Translations under genes and position numbers: made by a program
The notes under the pieces: model-generated
The model's database searches: none
What the model saw: the letters and a program-made list of their open reading frames with translations, nothing else
What the model was told of the DNA's origin: nothing
Origin: Enterobacter cloacae
GTDB taxonomy: Bacteria; Pseudomonadota; Gammaproteobacteria; Enterobacterales; Enterobacteriaceae
Assembly (NCBI RefSeq): GCF_011078175.1
Contig: NZ_JAALCJ010000001.1
Span: 124,001 to 188,000 of the forward strand
Direction: 5' to 3'
DNA length: 64,000 nucleotides
Shown: in pieces, positions 1 through 8,598 of the stretch
Numbering within the stretch: position 1 is the stretch's first letter
Layout: each line of letters opens with the position of its first letter

Positions 1-254
1 CGAGTCGTCCGCAGCTACTGATTCTGGATGAACCCACGGAAGGTATTCAGCCGTCGGTGATCAAAGAAATCGGGCAAGTGATCCGCAGCCTGGCGAACCG
101 GGGGGATATGGCGATCCTGCTGGTGGAGCAGTTTTATGATTTCGCGGCAGAGCTGGCTGACAGCTATCTGGTGATGTCGCGCGGGAGCATCGTCCAGCAG
201 GGTCGCGGAGAGAATATGGCGCAGGAGGGCGTTCGCGGGCTGGTTGCGATCTGA
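1..254 (+). CDS. urtE: Urea ABC transporter ATP-binding protein UrtE, C-terminal part
   Basis: The open frame enters from the left edge, so only the last 83 or so codons are present. It carries the Walker B motif LLILDEPTEGIQPS, followed by the switch-region histidine replaced in the UrtE/LivF style by LLVEQFYDFAAELAD. The ending QEGVRGLVAI is typical of UrtE. UrtE is one of two cytoplasmic ATPases (with UrtD) that drive the UrtABCDE urea importer. The other urt genes should lie just outside the window. LivF is the main alternative; the TEGIQPSVI wording favours UrtE. Confidence 0.85.
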   Translation, partial: SRPQLLILDEPTEGIQPSVIKEIGQVIRSLANRGDMAILLVEQFYDFAAELADSYLVMSRGSIVQQGRGENMAQEGVRGLVAI

Positions 255-274
255 GATGTTATATTATAACATTC
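255..274 (+). promoter_or_regulatory. Zur box upstream of zinT
   Basis: ATGTTATA-T-TATAACAT at 256-272 is a perfect 17-base palindrome matching the enterobacterial Zur operator (GAAATGTTATAWTATAACATTTC). It overlaps the urtE stop codon region and lies about 35 bases before the chosen zinT start. Zinc-loaded Zur binding here would repress zinT, as in E. coli. Confidence 0.85.
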
Positions 275-307
275 CTCTTCTTATAAAACGGAATGAGGGA
301 ATTTGCT

Positions 308-946
308 TTGGCTGCACATATTGGAAAAATTGCGCTGACTCTGGGAACGCTGCTGGTAAGCGGCTCGCTTTTTGCCCATTCGCACGGTCATCAAATGACG
401 GCGGCGGAACAGAAGGCGGCAAACGGCGTCTTTGAGGATAAAGACGTCAGGGACAGGAAGCTGTCTGACTGGGACGGGACCTGGCAGTCCGTTTATCCGT
501 TCCTGCTCGATGGTTCGCTGGATCCGGTTTTCGAAAAGAAAGCGCAGAAGGGAGGAAAATCCGCTGCTGAGGTGAAGGCCTACTACCGCAAGGGGTACGC
601 GACGGACGTGGACGCCATCGGTATTGAAAACAACGTGATGGAATTCCACCGAGGCAAAACGGTGAGCAGCTGCCGCTACGACTACAGCGGCTACAAAATT
701 CTGACCTATGCGTCGGGGAAAAAAGGCGTGCGCTACCTGTTTGAGTGCAAAGATAAAGCGAGCCAGGCGCCTAAGTTTGTGCAGTTCAGCGACCATACCA
801 TCGGGCCGAAAGCCTCTTCACACTTCCATATTTTTATGGGCAACACCTCCCACGAGGCGCTGCTGAAAGAGATGGATAACTGGCCGACCTACTACCCGAA
901 TGAGATGTACAAAGAGCAGGTGGTGGAGGAGATGTTGCACCACTAG
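308..946 (+). CDS. zinT: Metal-binding periplasmic protein ZinT
   Basis: ZinT is a lipocalin-like periplasmic protein that binds zinc or cadmium and helps hand zinc to ZnuA during zinc starvation. The product (about 212 residues) has a signal peptide ending at SLFA followed by the histidine-rich HSHGH, and the family signature [11 protein letters not shown]...[11 protein letters not shown] chose the TTG at 308: GAGGGA lies 7 bases before it, and from there the leader aligns residue for residue with E. coli ZinT (216 aa). The in-frame ATG at 293 lacks a ribosome binding site. A Zur box lies immediately upstream. Confidence 0.93.
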   Translation: MAAHIGKIALTLGTLLVSGSLFAHSHGHQMTAAEQKAANGVFEDKDVRDRKLSDWDGTWQSVYPFLLDGSLDPVFEKKAQKGGKSAAEVKAYYRKGYATDVDAIGIENNVMEFHRGKTVSSCRYDYSGYKILTYASGKKGVRYLFECKDKASQAPKFVQFSDHTIGPKASSHFHIFMGNTSHEALLKEMDNWPTYYPNEMYKEQVVEEMLHH

Positions 947-958
947 GCTGTTGGTTTT

Positions 959-990
959 GCCGGGTGGCGGCTTCGCCTTACCCGGCCTAC
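959..990. repeat. REP-type palindromic element
   Basis: GC-rich hairpin of the form GCCGGGTGGCGG-CTTCG-CCTTACCCGGCCTAC. It lies between the convergent ends of zinT and ydeE. Almost the same sequence recurs at 5355-5386 and, inverted, at 6373-6404, which identifies an interspersed REP family. Confidence 0.85.
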
Positions 991-992
991 AA

Positions 993-2210
993 TTAGGGTT
1001 TTCCAGGTCGGGTGAGCGCAGCGCCACCCGACACGCTATCTTCACCTTTCACGCGCATCCCGCGCAATATCATCAGCCACGCCGCAATGATGGCGCCCAT
1101 CATAATGATGAATAATGACCAGTGCGGCAGATGGGTCAGGATGAGGCCGGTGATCATCGGGTTCGCCGCCGCGCCAAGCCAGCCCAGCGCCTGCGCAGAG
1201 AAGTAACTCGCCTTCATGCCCGGCGGGGCGATATTGTCGATTAGCATGTATTCACCTGGTGCATAAATGATTTCACCCAGAGTGAAAATCGCCGCCGCGA
1301 TCCCCCAGTAGATCAGGTTCTCGCCGGAAAGCATAAACCCGGCCAGCCCGAGGATGAAAAAAAGCGTCGCGGCGGTCATTAACGGACGGATATTGCTGGC
1401 GGTGATCTTACGTCCAAGCGCGTATTGCAGGGTGACGACTACCGCCGCGTTGACGGGCAGCACAACGGCCACCACCTTTTCTGCAAAATCGCTGTCCGCA
1501 TGTGCGGCGAGGACATACTGGGAAATGCAGGTGGCGAACGATCCTCCCACATAGGACGCCAGCAGGCCGGAGAGCGTGTACCAGAATAGCGCCCGGTCTT
1601 TCAGCAGCACCGAAGGCTGCCACGGCATTTTCTCCTCAGGGCTGTCTGAGGCTATGCTTTTCTGCACGAAGAAATGGATAAACCCGAGCGGCAGTGCGGC
1701 GCAGAAGGCCGCCAGCCAAAACGGCAGTTGCAGGCTGTACATCACCAGCAGGGTGCCGATCGGCGGCCCGATCGTCCAGCCGATGTTCAGGAAGCTGTAG
1801 TTGAGTGAGAAAACGCGCGCCTTTTCGCTGGAGGTCAGCACGTCGGCAAACCACGCTTTCAGCACCGTTGAGAAGACGGAATAGGCGCAGTTAATCAGGG
1901 CAAAGAACAGCACCACCAGCGTCACGTTATTCACCAGCGGAATGGCCACAAACCCGGCGATAAAGGCCACGATGGCGATCAGCATATAGCGTTTTTTGTC
2001 GAACTTATCCGCCAGGATACCAAACCCCAGGCTAAACGCCACGCCAATGGTCAACGCCACGGTAAGGGCATAGCCAATATTCTCCACGCTCATATCGTAC
2101 ACGCGTGTGAGATATATGGTCATAAAGGGCAGCGTTGCCCCGCGGCCAATTGTTAATAACAATGACGATGCCAGCAGCGCTGCGGTTGAGCGCCTGATTG
2201 ATGGTTTCAT
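993..2210 (-). CDS. ydeE: MFS efflux transporter YdeE
   Basis: A 12-helix major facilitator of about 405 residues, very close to E. coli YdeE (LLTIGRGATLPFMTIYL, FGILADKFDKKRYML, APGEYMLIDNIAPP). YdeE is an inner-membrane exporter linked to dipeptide efflux in E. coli. The ATG at 2210 is preferred: it gives an N-terminus like that of E. coli, while the TTG five codons upstream has no ribosome binding site. The last dozen or so residues (SGGAALTRPGKP) differ from E. coli and are encoded by a REP-like palindrome at 1008-1031. Confidence 0.92.
   Translation of the reverse strand: MKPSIRRSTAALLASSLLLTIGRGATLPFMTIYLTRVYDMSVENIGYALTVALTIGVAFSLGFGILADKFDKKRYMLIAIVAFIAGFVAIPLVNNVTLVVLFFALINCAYSVFSTVLKAWFADVLTSSEKARVFSLNYSFLNIGWTIGPPIGTLLVMYSLQLPFWLAAFCAALPLGFIHFFVQKSIASDSPEEKMPWQPSVLLKDRALFWYTLSGLLASYVGGSFATCISQYVLAAHADSDFAEKVVAVVLPVNAAVVVTLQYALGRKITASNIRPLMTAATLFFILGLAGFMLSGENLIYWGIAAAIFTLGEIIYAPGEYMLIDNIAPPGMKASYFSAQALGWLGAAANPMITGLILTHLPHWSLFIIMMGAIIAAWLMILRGMRVKGEDSVSGGAALTRPGKP
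1008..1031. repeat. REP-like palindrome inside the 3' end of ydeE
   Basis: TCGGGTG and CACCCGA arms flank a short GC-rich loop. The element resembles half of the neighbouring REP at 959-990 and is translated as part of the YdeE C-terminus. Confidence 0.55.
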
Positions 2211-2403
2211 TTTCCTGCCCGACAAATGCTTATGCTTTTTTTGTTGTGTTATTACAGGATTATCATGGGATCGGCAGCTTGTATAGCACCCAATTTATCC
2301 GCAGGTGCTTCTCTTCAGTACCAGAATTAATGATCTTCTCGCGGGGCTATTTTTTCTGTTACCTTGAAGTGTTTACAAAATTTTAATAACTCAGAGGCGG
2401 AAA

Positions 2404-3303
2404 ATGACGCGGAAAGACGGGCTATTAGCGTTGCTGGTTGTCGTGGTGTGGGGACTCAATTTTGTGGTCATCAAAATGGGGTTGCACAACATGCCTCCAC
2501 TGATGCTGGCGGGTCTGCGCTTCCTGCTGGTGGCGTTTCCGGCGCTGCTGTTCGTTGCCCGCCCGAAAATTCCCCTGAAGCTGCTGCTGGGCTACGGCCT
2601 CACCATCAGCTTTGGTCAGTTTGCGTTTCTTTTTTGCGCCATTAAATTCGGTATGCCTGCGGGCCTGGCTTCGCTGGTGCTTCAGGTACAGGCGTTCTTT
2701 ACCATCATTCTCGGCGCGTTTGTCTTTGGCGAACGCTTGCAGGGCAAGCAGCTGGCGGGCATTAGCCTTGCGGTCTTTGGCGTGCTGGTGCTGATTGAAG
2801 GCAGCCTCAACGGTCAGCATGTCGCGCTGCTGGGCTTTATGCTCACCCTGGCGGCGGGGCTAAGCTGGGCGTGCGGCAACATCTTCAACAAGCTGATAAT
2901 GCAGCACGAGGCGCGTCCGGCGGTGATGTCGCTGGTGGTCTGGAGCGCATTGATCCCCATCGTGCCGTTTATGGCCGCGTCGTTTGTTCTGGATGGCCCG
3001 CAGGTGATGCTGAAAAGCCTGGTGGAGATCGACCTTACGACCATATTGTCGCTGGTCTACCTGGCGTTAGTCGCCTCAATCATTGGCTACGGCATCTGGG
3101 GAGCGCTGCTCGGGCGCTATGAAACCTGGCGCGTGGCGCCCTTATCGCTGCTGGTACCGGTGGTCGGGCTTGCCAGCGCCGCACTGTTGCTGGGTGAAAC
3201 GCTCAGCGTGCTGCAACTGTGTGGCGCAGGGCTGATTATGGCCGGGCTGTATATCAACGTTTTTGGCTTGCGGGTGCGTCGGGCAACGCGGGTGCGGGGT
3301 TAA
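2404..3303 (+). CDS. eamA: O-acetylserine/cysteine exporter EamA
   Basis: A ten-helix EamA/DMT-family exporter of 299 residues, the same length as E. coli EamA (YdeD) and nearly identical over long stretches (VVVVWGLNFVVIK, NMPPLMLAGLRF, GRYETWRVAPLSLLVPV). The E. coli protein exports cysteine-pathway metabolites such as O-acetylserine and cysteine across the inner membrane. It is divergent from ydeE and convergent with marB, with a shared terminator at 3315. AGAGGCGGAAA supplies the ribosome binding site. Confidence 0.95.
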   Translation: MTRKDGLLALLVVVVWGLNFVVIKMGLHNMPPLMLAGLRFLLVAFPALLFVARPKIPLKLLLGYGLTISFGQFAFLFCAIKFGMPAGLASLVLQVQAFFTIILGAFVFGERLQGKQLAGISLAVFGVLVLIEGSLNGQHVALLGFMLTLAAGLSWACGNIFNKLIMQHEARPAVMSLVVWSALIPIVPFMAASFVLDGPQVMLKSLVEIDLTTILSLVYLALVASIIGYGIWGALLGRYETWRVAPLSLLVPVVGLASAALLLGETLSVLQLCGAGLIMAGLYINVFGLRVRRATRVRG

Positions 3304-3310
3304 GGCAGAA

Positions 3311-3337
3311 AAAAGCCCCGCATTAGCGGGGCAAAAA
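3311..3337. terminator. Bidirectional terminator between eamA and marB
   Basis: A 7-bp perfect GC stem with an ATTA loop (GCCCCGC-ATTA-GCGGGGC, 3315-3332), with A-runs on both sides. It can end eamA mRNA and, on the other strand, the marRAB mRNA just after marB. Confidence 0.8.
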
Positions 3338-3341
3338 CGAA

Positions 3342-3557
3342 TTACAGGTCGTGGTTGTAATACGGCACGCCTAATTCGTCGGATTTGTCGCTGCCAGCGC
3401 CCATGTGATTGAAGTCCCATGGCGACTGGTTTTGCGTGGACGGCATAATCATGGTGCCACGATTATTTTGCTGCCCCGCACTGGGGGGTTGCTCCGCAAA
3501 GCTCTGGCCGGAAACCAGCACCAGCAAGGTGAGGGCGGCGGAGGCGATAACTTTCAT
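3342..3557 (-). CDS. marB: Multiple antibiotic resistance protein MarB
   Basis: A 71-residue protein with a signal peptide (VIASAALTLLVLVSGQSFA) and the MarB C-terminal signature DFNHMGAGSDKSDELGVPYY. It is the last gene of marRAB. In E. coli MarB is periplasmic and dampens marA expression by an unclear route. The N-terminal half is divergent from E. coli, as is usual for MarB. AGGAAATC precedes the ATG. Confidence 0.93.
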   Translation of the reverse strand: MKVIASAALTLLVLVSGQSFAEQPPSAGQQNNRGTMIMPSTQNQSPWDFNHMGAGSDKSDELGVPYYNHDL

Positions 3558-3589
3558 GATTTCCTCGGTTACGTCTTAACAGGCGATGA

Positions 3590-3970
3590 TTAACTGCAAT
3601 GTTTTAGCGGATACAGATAACGGGATTCACCCGGCATACTGGTAATACGGTACTTATGAGGCGGCACGTCAAAGTAGTTTTTGAACGTACGCGTCAGGGT
3701 TTGTTGCGATTCAAATCCGTAACGCTCCGCCAGATAGAGGATCGGCTCATTGCTTTCTTTCAGTTTTTGCGCAATCTCCGTCAGCTTACGGCTGCGGATA
3801 TACTGCCCTAATGAATGGCCGGTCTCTTTTTTAAACATCCGTTGCAGGTGCCATTTTGAGTAACCTGAACGCTCAGACACTTTCTCAAGGGATAGTGGAG
3901 ATTCCAGGTTATCTTCGATCCAGTCCAAAATGCTATGAATGGTGATAGCGTCAGTATTGCGTCTGGACAT
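3590..3970 (-). CDS. marA: AraC-family activator MarA
   Basis: A stand-alone AraC/XylS DNA-binding domain of 126 residues, almost identical to E. coli MarA. The first helix-turn-helix spans about residues 30-52 ([20 protein letters not shown]) and the second about 78-105 ([20 protein letters not shown]). MarA activates acrAB, tolC, micF and its own operon by binding marboxes. I prefer the ATG at 3970, because AAAGAGG is 7 bases before it and E. coli MarA also starts [12 protein letters not shown]. An ATG two codons upstream is possible. Confidence 0.96.
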   Translation of the reverse strand: MSRRNTDAITIHSILDWIEDNLESPLSLEKVSERSGYSKWHLQRMFKKETGHSLGQYIRSRKLTEIAQKLKESNEPILYLAERYGFESQQTLTRTFKNYFDVPPHKYRITSMPGESRYLYPLKHCS

Positions 3971-3990
3971 CGTCATACCTCTTTTTCTGT

Positions 3991-4425
3991 TTACGGCAGG
4001 ATTTTCTTGAGTAAAAGCTCAAGCGTTGCCACTTCATCTGCCGATAAGTTTTTTGTCAGTTCCTGGTGCAGTGTTTGTCCTACTAATTGATGACATTGCT
4101 CACACATGGCCGCGCCATCGCTGGTCAGTTTCACCAGTACGCCACGTTTGTCATTCGGGTTAGGGCTTCGTTCTACCCATCCTTTACAGACGAGACGATC
4201 CAGCATGCGGGTTAACGCACCCAGATCGACAGAGAGCACCTTTTTCAGCTCAACCGGCGTGATACACACTTCGCAGCGAATGGAACACAGCACTTTGAAC
4301 TGTGTCGCGGTGATATCCAGCGGTGACAGATAGTCATTGAGCAGGCGATCTTTTTTCTGGTTAACCATATGAATAAGACGACCCAGTGGGATTATGTCGT
4401 TAAAGAGGTCACTGGTGCTTTTCAC
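3991..4425 (-). CDS. marR: Repressor MarR
   Basis: A dimeric winged-helix repressor of marRAB, released by phenolics such as salicylate and by copper oxidation of a cysteine. The product (144 aa) matches E. coli MarR along its length, including the cysteine-containing [15 protein letters not shown] segment and the recognition region [17 protein letters not shown]. As in E. coli the start is a GTG (4425); the open frame to 4455 has an ATG, but the E. coli protein begins at this valine codon. MarR binding site II lies immediately upstream of the start. Confidence 0.96.
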   Translation of the reverse strand: MKSTSDLFNDIIPLGRLIHMVNQKKDRLLNDYLSPLDITATQFKVLCSIRCEVCITPVELKKVLSVDLGALTRMLDRLVCKGWVERSPNPNDKRGVLVKLTSDGAAMCEQCHQLVGQTLHQELTKNLSADEVATLELLLKKILP

Positions 4426-4430
4426 AATGG

Positions 4431-4442
4431 TTGCCCTGGCAA
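4431..4442 (-). promoter_or_regulatory. MarR operator site II
   Basis: TTGCCCTGGCAA is a palindromic MarR half-site pair, located between the mar transcript start and the marR GTG as in E. coli marO. Confidence 0.85.
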
Positions 4443-4460
4443 GTAGTTTAGTCACGGCAG

Positions 4461-4489
4461 ATATTATTGCTCAGGCAAGTATAAGTCAA
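4461..4489 (-). promoter_or_regulatory. marRAB promoter with MarR operator site I
   Basis: Read on the - strand, TTGACT (4489-4484) and TAATAT (4466-4461) are separated by 17 bases. MarR site I (TTGCTCAGGCAA at 4467-4478) fills the spacer, so bound MarR would exclude RNA polymerase. The arrangement is the same as in E. coli. Confidence 0.9.
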
Positions 4490-4505
4490 CTGAATGAATC
4501 GGCCG

Positions 4506-4525
4506 ATGCCACGAAATGCTAAAAC
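4506..4525. promoter_or_regulatory. marbox upstream of marRAB
   Basis: ATGCCACGAAATGCTAAAAC fits the marbox consensus AYnGCACnnWnnRYYAAAY with two mismatches. It lies about 16 bases upstream of the marR -35 element, the position of the E. coli marbox where MarA, SoxS and Rob activate the operon. Confidence 0.8.
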
Positions 4526-4681
4526 GCTTCAGGAACTTATTCTGTACGCTTTTAAATCATACAGATAATCTGGGGTTATCAATTACGCGAGACAATTAGG
4601 GTTACGCTGTGCGGATGGCTCCGGACGAGGATTTCCCCCTATAATTGCGGTGTTGAATAAGGATAAGGGCTGCGGTGCATC

Positions 4682-5347
4682 ATGTTGGATTTAATTAAAG
4701 CAGTGGGACTTGGGCTGGTGGTATTACTGCCGCTGGCGAACCCCTTAACGACGGTGGCTCTCTTTCTGGGGCTTGCGGGGAATATGAACAGCGCGGAGCG
4801 CAATCAGCAGTCAAAGATGGCCGCCGTCTATGTCTTCGCCATTATGATGGTGGCGTATTACGCCGGGCAGCTGGTGATGAATACCTTTGGTATTTCAATT
4901 CCCGGTCTGCGCATCGCCGGCGGGCTGATCGTGGCCTTTATTGGTTTCCGGATGCTGTTCCCGGCGCAAAAGGCACACGAATCGCCAGAAGCCAAAAGTA
5001 AATCGGAGGAGCTTGAAAGCGAACCAAGCGCTAACATTGCTTTTGTACCGTTAGCCATGCCGAGCACGGCGGGGCCGGGGACGATAGCGATGATCATCAG
5101 TTCCGCCTCAACGGTGCGGGATGGTTCGACTTTCCCGCACTGGGTGATCACCGTTGCGCCGCCGATCATTTTTGCGCTTATCGCTATTATCGTCTGGGGT
5201 TCATTGCGCAGCTCCGGGGCGATTATGCGCTGGGTGGGCAAGGGAGGGATCGAGGCTATTTCCCGTCTGATGGGCTTCCTGCTGGTCTGTATGGGCGTGC
5301 AGTTTATTATTAACGGCGTGCTGGAGATTGTTAAGACGTATCATTGA
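4682..5347 (+). CDS. marC: Inner-membrane protein MarC
   Basis: A six-helix MarC/YchE-family membrane protein of 221 residues, the usual length. It is divergent from marRAB across the mar operator region. Recognisable segments are [38 protein letters not shown] and [17 protein letters not shown]. Despite the name, it has no proven role in antibiotic resistance in E. coli and its transport substrate is unknown. Confidence 0.94.
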   Translation: MLDLIKAVGLGLVVLLPLANPLTTVALFLGLAGNMNSAERNQQSKMAAVYVFAIMMVAYYAGQLVMNTFGISIPGLRIAGGLIVAFIGFRMLFPAQKAHESPEAKSKSEELESEPSANIAFVPLAMPSTAGPGTIAMIISSASTVRDGSTFPHWVITVAPPIIFALIAIIVWGSLRSSGAIMRWVGKGGIEAISRLMGFLLVCMGVQFIINGVLEIVKTYH

Positions 5348-5354
5348 GAACCTT

Positions 5355-5386
5355 GCCGGGTGACGGCTTCGCCTTACCCGGCCTAC
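5355..5386. repeat. REP-type palindromic element
   Basis: GC-rich hairpin GCCGGGTGACGG-CTTCG-CCTTACCCGGCCTAC, eight bases after the marC stop. It differs by one base from the copy at 959-990. Confidence 0.85.
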
Positions 5387-5523
5387 CCGCAATGGATATT
5401 ATTCTTATGAATATAAATGCATTCTGAAAAGCGAATTTTTTCTGCATTAATATAATCCACTGCCTTGCTGTGTATTACCGCTTAAAGTAACGTTCAGCAC
5501 TCATTTCTTTTCGGGTTATAGAC

Positions 5524-6366
5524 ATGCGAGCAAAATATTCATTTATCGCAGTGAGCACACTGCTTTTTTCATTAAATGCCTATGCTGGGTTGTTTGATTC
5601 CACGCCAGATTTCAAATGCGGTCGCGATGATGCCATCTCTGCTGCTCAGTCAAAAATAAGAGATGATGCAGTCAGTAAGTTACAGGTAGCTTATCTCGCT
5701 ACCCCCTCGGATTTCTACGGTAAACCGCTGAAGGACTACATTGCAAAAGCTAATGAAATCGCAATTGTAATGGCGAATGTCACAACAAAATCGTCTGATG
5801 ACGAAGCGCAGGCGCGGAGCTGTAGCGCGACTGTCACGCTCACTGTGCCTTCTGAAATCATGGGTTACATTGCATCCTACCCTGACAGACTGAGACGTAT
5901 AATTAACGATGGTGGAAAGGTGCTTAACAACAGCGTTCAATGGGACAAGTTTACCTACTCGTTATCGATGGCGGATAACGGAAAAGATATTTCAGTTTCA
6001 TATGAATACAATAATAAAGATTATATCTCTGAATCAATAGCGGCGATGGCTACCCTCGCCATGAATAAAGATGAACTTCAAAAGGCTGAACTCACTAATA
6101 AATTAAATATTGCCGCGCGTAATTATTCTGATAGCGATCGCCAGTTAAACGAACTATGGAAGTATCTTCCTGATTCCGTCAAAGCTTCGATGAAAAAGGA
6201 GCAGAACATGTGGATCAATGAAAAAGCTAAAAAATGCGGAAAAATAAGCGATGCGTCTTCTGCAACCACTCCTCTGGCAACGAGAATCGGTATTTATGAT
6301 TGTCAGACCAAAATGACAGATGAAAGATTCCGTTATCTTGGCGGTGATGAAGAACACGGATATTAA
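5524..6366 (+). CDS. Secreted protein with C-terminal LprI-like domain
   Basis: A 280-residue protein with a clear signal peptide (SFIAVSTLLFSLNAYA, cut before GLFDS). The C-terminal 80 or so residues have the LprI/DUF1311 pattern: LNELWKYL...MKKEQNMWINEKAKKC and then IYDCQTKMTDERFRYL, with the paired cysteines expected to form a disulfide. LprI-type domains include lysozyme inhibitors, but this function is not established here. The N-terminal 190 residues match nothing I recognise. It is a monocistronic gene, richer in A+T than its neighbours and bounded by REP elements, which suggests later acquisition. Confidence 0.75.
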   Translation: MRAKYSFIAVSTLLFSLNAYAGLFDSTPDFKCGRDDAISAAQSKIRDDAVSKLQVAYLATPSDFYGKPLKDYIAKANEIAIVMANVTTKSSDDEAQARSCSATVTLTVPSEIMGYIASYPDRLRRIINDGGKVLNNSVQWDKFTYSLSMADNGKDISVSYEYNNKDYISESIAAMATLAMNKDELQKAELTNKLNIAARNYSDSDRQLNELWKYLPDSVKASMKKEQNMWINEKAKKCGKISDASSATTPLATRIGIYDCQTKMTDERFRYLGGDEEHGY

Positions 6367-6372
6367 TGCTTC

Positions 6373-6404
6373 GTAGGCCGGGTAAGGCGAAGCCGCCACC
6401 CGGC
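6373..6404. repeat. REP-type palindromic element, inverted orientation
   Basis: The reverse complement of the 959-990 and 5355-5386 elements (GTAGGCCGGGTAAGGCG-AAG-CCGCCACCCGGC). It sits between the convergent ends of the LprI-like gene and sotB. Confidence 0.85.
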
Positions 6405-6414
6405 ATATCAAACG

Positions 6415-7611
6415 TCAACCGTGGCTGGTCTGTTCTTCCATCGCGACCGGCCATTTACGGAAGATAAGCACCGACCAGATCAGCGCGATCAGCGCCGGAA
6501 TCGCCCCGAGATAGCCAATGGCCGACATCGATACATGCAGGCTGATCTGATTTCCCACCAGCGCACCGGCCCCAATCCCCAGATTAAAAATCCCGGAGAA
6601 GAGCGACATCGCTACGTCCGTGGCGTCCGGGGCCAGCGCCAGCACTTTGACCTGCATTCCCAGACCAATAATCATGATGGCCACGCCCCAGAACAGACTG
6701 AGGATCGCCAGATGACTCTCGCTGCCTGCCGCAGGCATCAGTAACAGCAGGCATGCCAGCAGCAGGCCAATCGCACTGCTTACCAGCGCAGACGCGTGCT
6801 GATTGCCCAGCTTTCCGAACAGGATGCTGCCGATAATCCCCGCGCCGCCCAGGATCAGCAGCAGAACGGTGGCAAAGTTAGCGCTAAAGCCTGCCACAAC
6901 CTGAACAAACGGCTCAATATAGCTGTAGGCCGTGTAATGGGCGGTCACCACAATCACGGTCAGCAGATAGATGCTCATCAGCGCCGGACGGCGCACCAGC
7001 AGCGGCAGGCTTTTCAGCGAGCCGGAGTGTTCGCTGGGCAGTTTTGGCAGCAGTTTGACCAGACACACCAGGGTGACCAGCGCCCCCATGCCGATGGCAA
7101 AGAAGGTGGTGCGCCAGACGAAGTATTGTCCCACAATGCGCCCGATCGGCAGGCCTAACACCATCGCCAGCGCCGTTCCGGTGGCAATCAGGCTCAGCGC
7201 CTGGGCGCGTTTTCCCGCCGGAGCCAGACGAATGGCGAGCGACGCGGTGATCGACCAGAAAACGGCATGGGCAAACGCGATGCCGACGCGGCTGATGACC
7301 AGCACGGTAAAGTTCCACGCCATAAACGACAGCACATGGCTGGCAATGAACACCACAAACAGCCCAATGAGTAACTTACGTCGTTCCATCTGGCTGGTCA
7401 GCAGCATAAACGGCAGCGACATCAACGCTACCACCCATGCATAGATGGTCAGCATAATGCCAACCTGTGCCGTTTCCATATGGAAGCTGGCTGCAATGTC
7501 GGACAGAAGCCCAACCGGAACAAATTCCGTTGTGTTGAAAATAAACGCTGCAATGGCGAGCGTGACCACGCGTAGCCACGCGACCCTGCGGGAAACCGTG
7601 TGTGTTGTCAT
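6415..7611 (-). CDS. sotB: Sugar efflux transporter SotB
   Basis: A 12-helix MFS exporter of about 398 residues, close to E. coli SotB/YdeA (396 aa), which exports arabinose and other sugars or IPTG. Identifying segments are [37 protein letters not shown] and [26 protein letters not shown] start at the ATG at 7611 because [14 protein letters not shown] matches the E. coli N-terminus; an ATG at 7635 would add eight residues. Neither has a strong ribosome binding site. A CRP-type site lies about 80 bases upstream. Confidence 0.94.
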   Translation of the reverse strand: MTTHTVSRRVAWLRVVTLAIAAFIFNTTEFVPVGLLSDIAASFHMETAQVGIMLTIYAWVVALMSLPFMLLTSQMERRKLLIGLFVVFIASHVLSFMAWNFTVLVISRVGIAFAHAVFWSITASLAIRLAPAGKRAQALSLIATGTALAMVLGLPIGRIVGQYFVWRTTFFAIGMGALVTLVCLVKLLPKLPSEHSGSLKSLPLLVRRPALMSIYLLTVIVVTAHYTAYSYIEPFVQVVAGFSANFATVLLLILGGAGIIGSILFGKLGNQHASALVSSAIGLLLACLLLLMPAAGSESHLAILSLFWGVAIMIIGLGMQVKVLALAPDATDVAMSLFSGIFNLGIGAGALVGNQISLHVSMSAIGYLGAIPALIALIWSVLIFRKWPVAMEEQTSHG

Positions 7612-7685
7612 AGGGATATCTGGGATTCGTTGCATTAAAGATAAGGAGACGATCTTAAAGCCTTAAACGGCGAAAACTCAACCGT

Positions 7686-7705
7686 TATGTGATGTGAATC
7701 ACAAT
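7686..7705. promoter_or_regulatory. CRP binding site between sotB and the phzF pair
   Basis: TGTGA-TGTGAA-TCACA (7688-7703) matches the CRP core TGTGA-N6-TCACA exactly. It lies between divergent genes, 77 bases from the sotB start and 85 from the first phzF start, so it could control either one. Confidence 0.7.
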
Positions 7706-7787
7706 ATTTACCTTCATGCAGCGGTAGCGAACAGGGTTGTTTTCATTGAAGATAAAGAACAACACAGCAAAAACAGGCGGTAATACG

Positions 7788-8576
7788 ATGCAGGAGATTG
7801 ATTTTTATCTGGTAGATGCGTTCAGCGCGTCCTCCTTTGGCGGCAACCCGGGGGCGGTTTGCCCGCTCGAGGCGTGGCTGCCGGATGAGACGTTACTGCG
7901 GATGGCACAACAGCATAACCAGTCGGAAACCGCGTTTTTTGTGTGCACCAAAGGAGGAATTGAGCTGCGCTGGTTCACCACGCTCACCGAGGTCAATCTC
8001 TGTGGTCACGCGACGCTTGCCGCAGCGTATGTTCTGTTTAACGAACTGGATTATCCGGACTCACGCCTTCATTTTGACACCGCCTCTGGTCGCCTGACCG
8101 TCAGCCGTGAAGGTGACTGGATGACGCTGGACTTCCCGGCCTGCCCGACGCAGGCACAGACGCCGCCACCGGAGATGCTCACCGCTCTCGGTATCAGTCA
8201 CTACGTCGAGGCGCGAAAAGGCCGCGCCTGGGTGCTGGTGCTGGAGAGTCGCGAGCAGGTTGAAGCCCTTAATCCGGATTTCTCCGCCATGACGCCGGGC
8301 GAGCATAAAGTGGCCGTCACTGCCCGGGACGAGGGGGAATACGACTTTGTCAGCCGTTTCTTCTCGCCGGGCGTGGCCGTGCCGGAAGATCCTGTCACCG
8401 GCTCCGCGCACACCATGCTGATCCCGTACTGGAGTGAACGGCTTGGCAAAACACAGATGTTTGCCCGCCAGGTTTCTGCCCGTGGCGGCGACGTACGCTG
8501 CGAACTCAAGGGCGACCGCGTGCGCATGGGCGGACAGGCGGCGCTGTATCTGAAGGGCACAGTATTTCTGCGCTGA
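7788..8576 (+). CDS. PhzF-family isomerase-like protein, copy 1
   Basis: A PhzF/diaminopimelate-epimerase-fold protein of 262 residues. Family marks: FGGNPGAVCPLE near the N-terminus, [11 protein letters not shown] with the conserved glutamate (the general acid/base in PhzF), LRWFTT...[13 protein letters not shown], and [24 protein letters not shown] lies 7 bases before the ATG at 7788; the frame is open further upstream. The substrate is unknown. It is followed 22 bases later by a second copy. Confidence 0.85.
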   Translation: MQEIDFYLVDAFSASSFGGNPGAVCPLEAWLPDETLLRMAQQHNQSETAFFVCTKGGIELRWFTTLTEVNLCGHATLAAAYVLFNELDYPDSRLHFDTASGRLTVSREGDWMTLDFPACPTQAQTPPPEMLTALGISHYVEARKGRAWVLVLESREQVEALNPDFSAMTPGEHKVAVTARDEGEYDFVSRFFSPGVAVPEDPVTGSAHTMLIPYWSERLGKTQMFARQVSARGGDVRCELKGDRVRMGGQAALYLKGTVFLR

Positions 8577-8598
8577 ATAAATCTAAGAGGAACCAACG

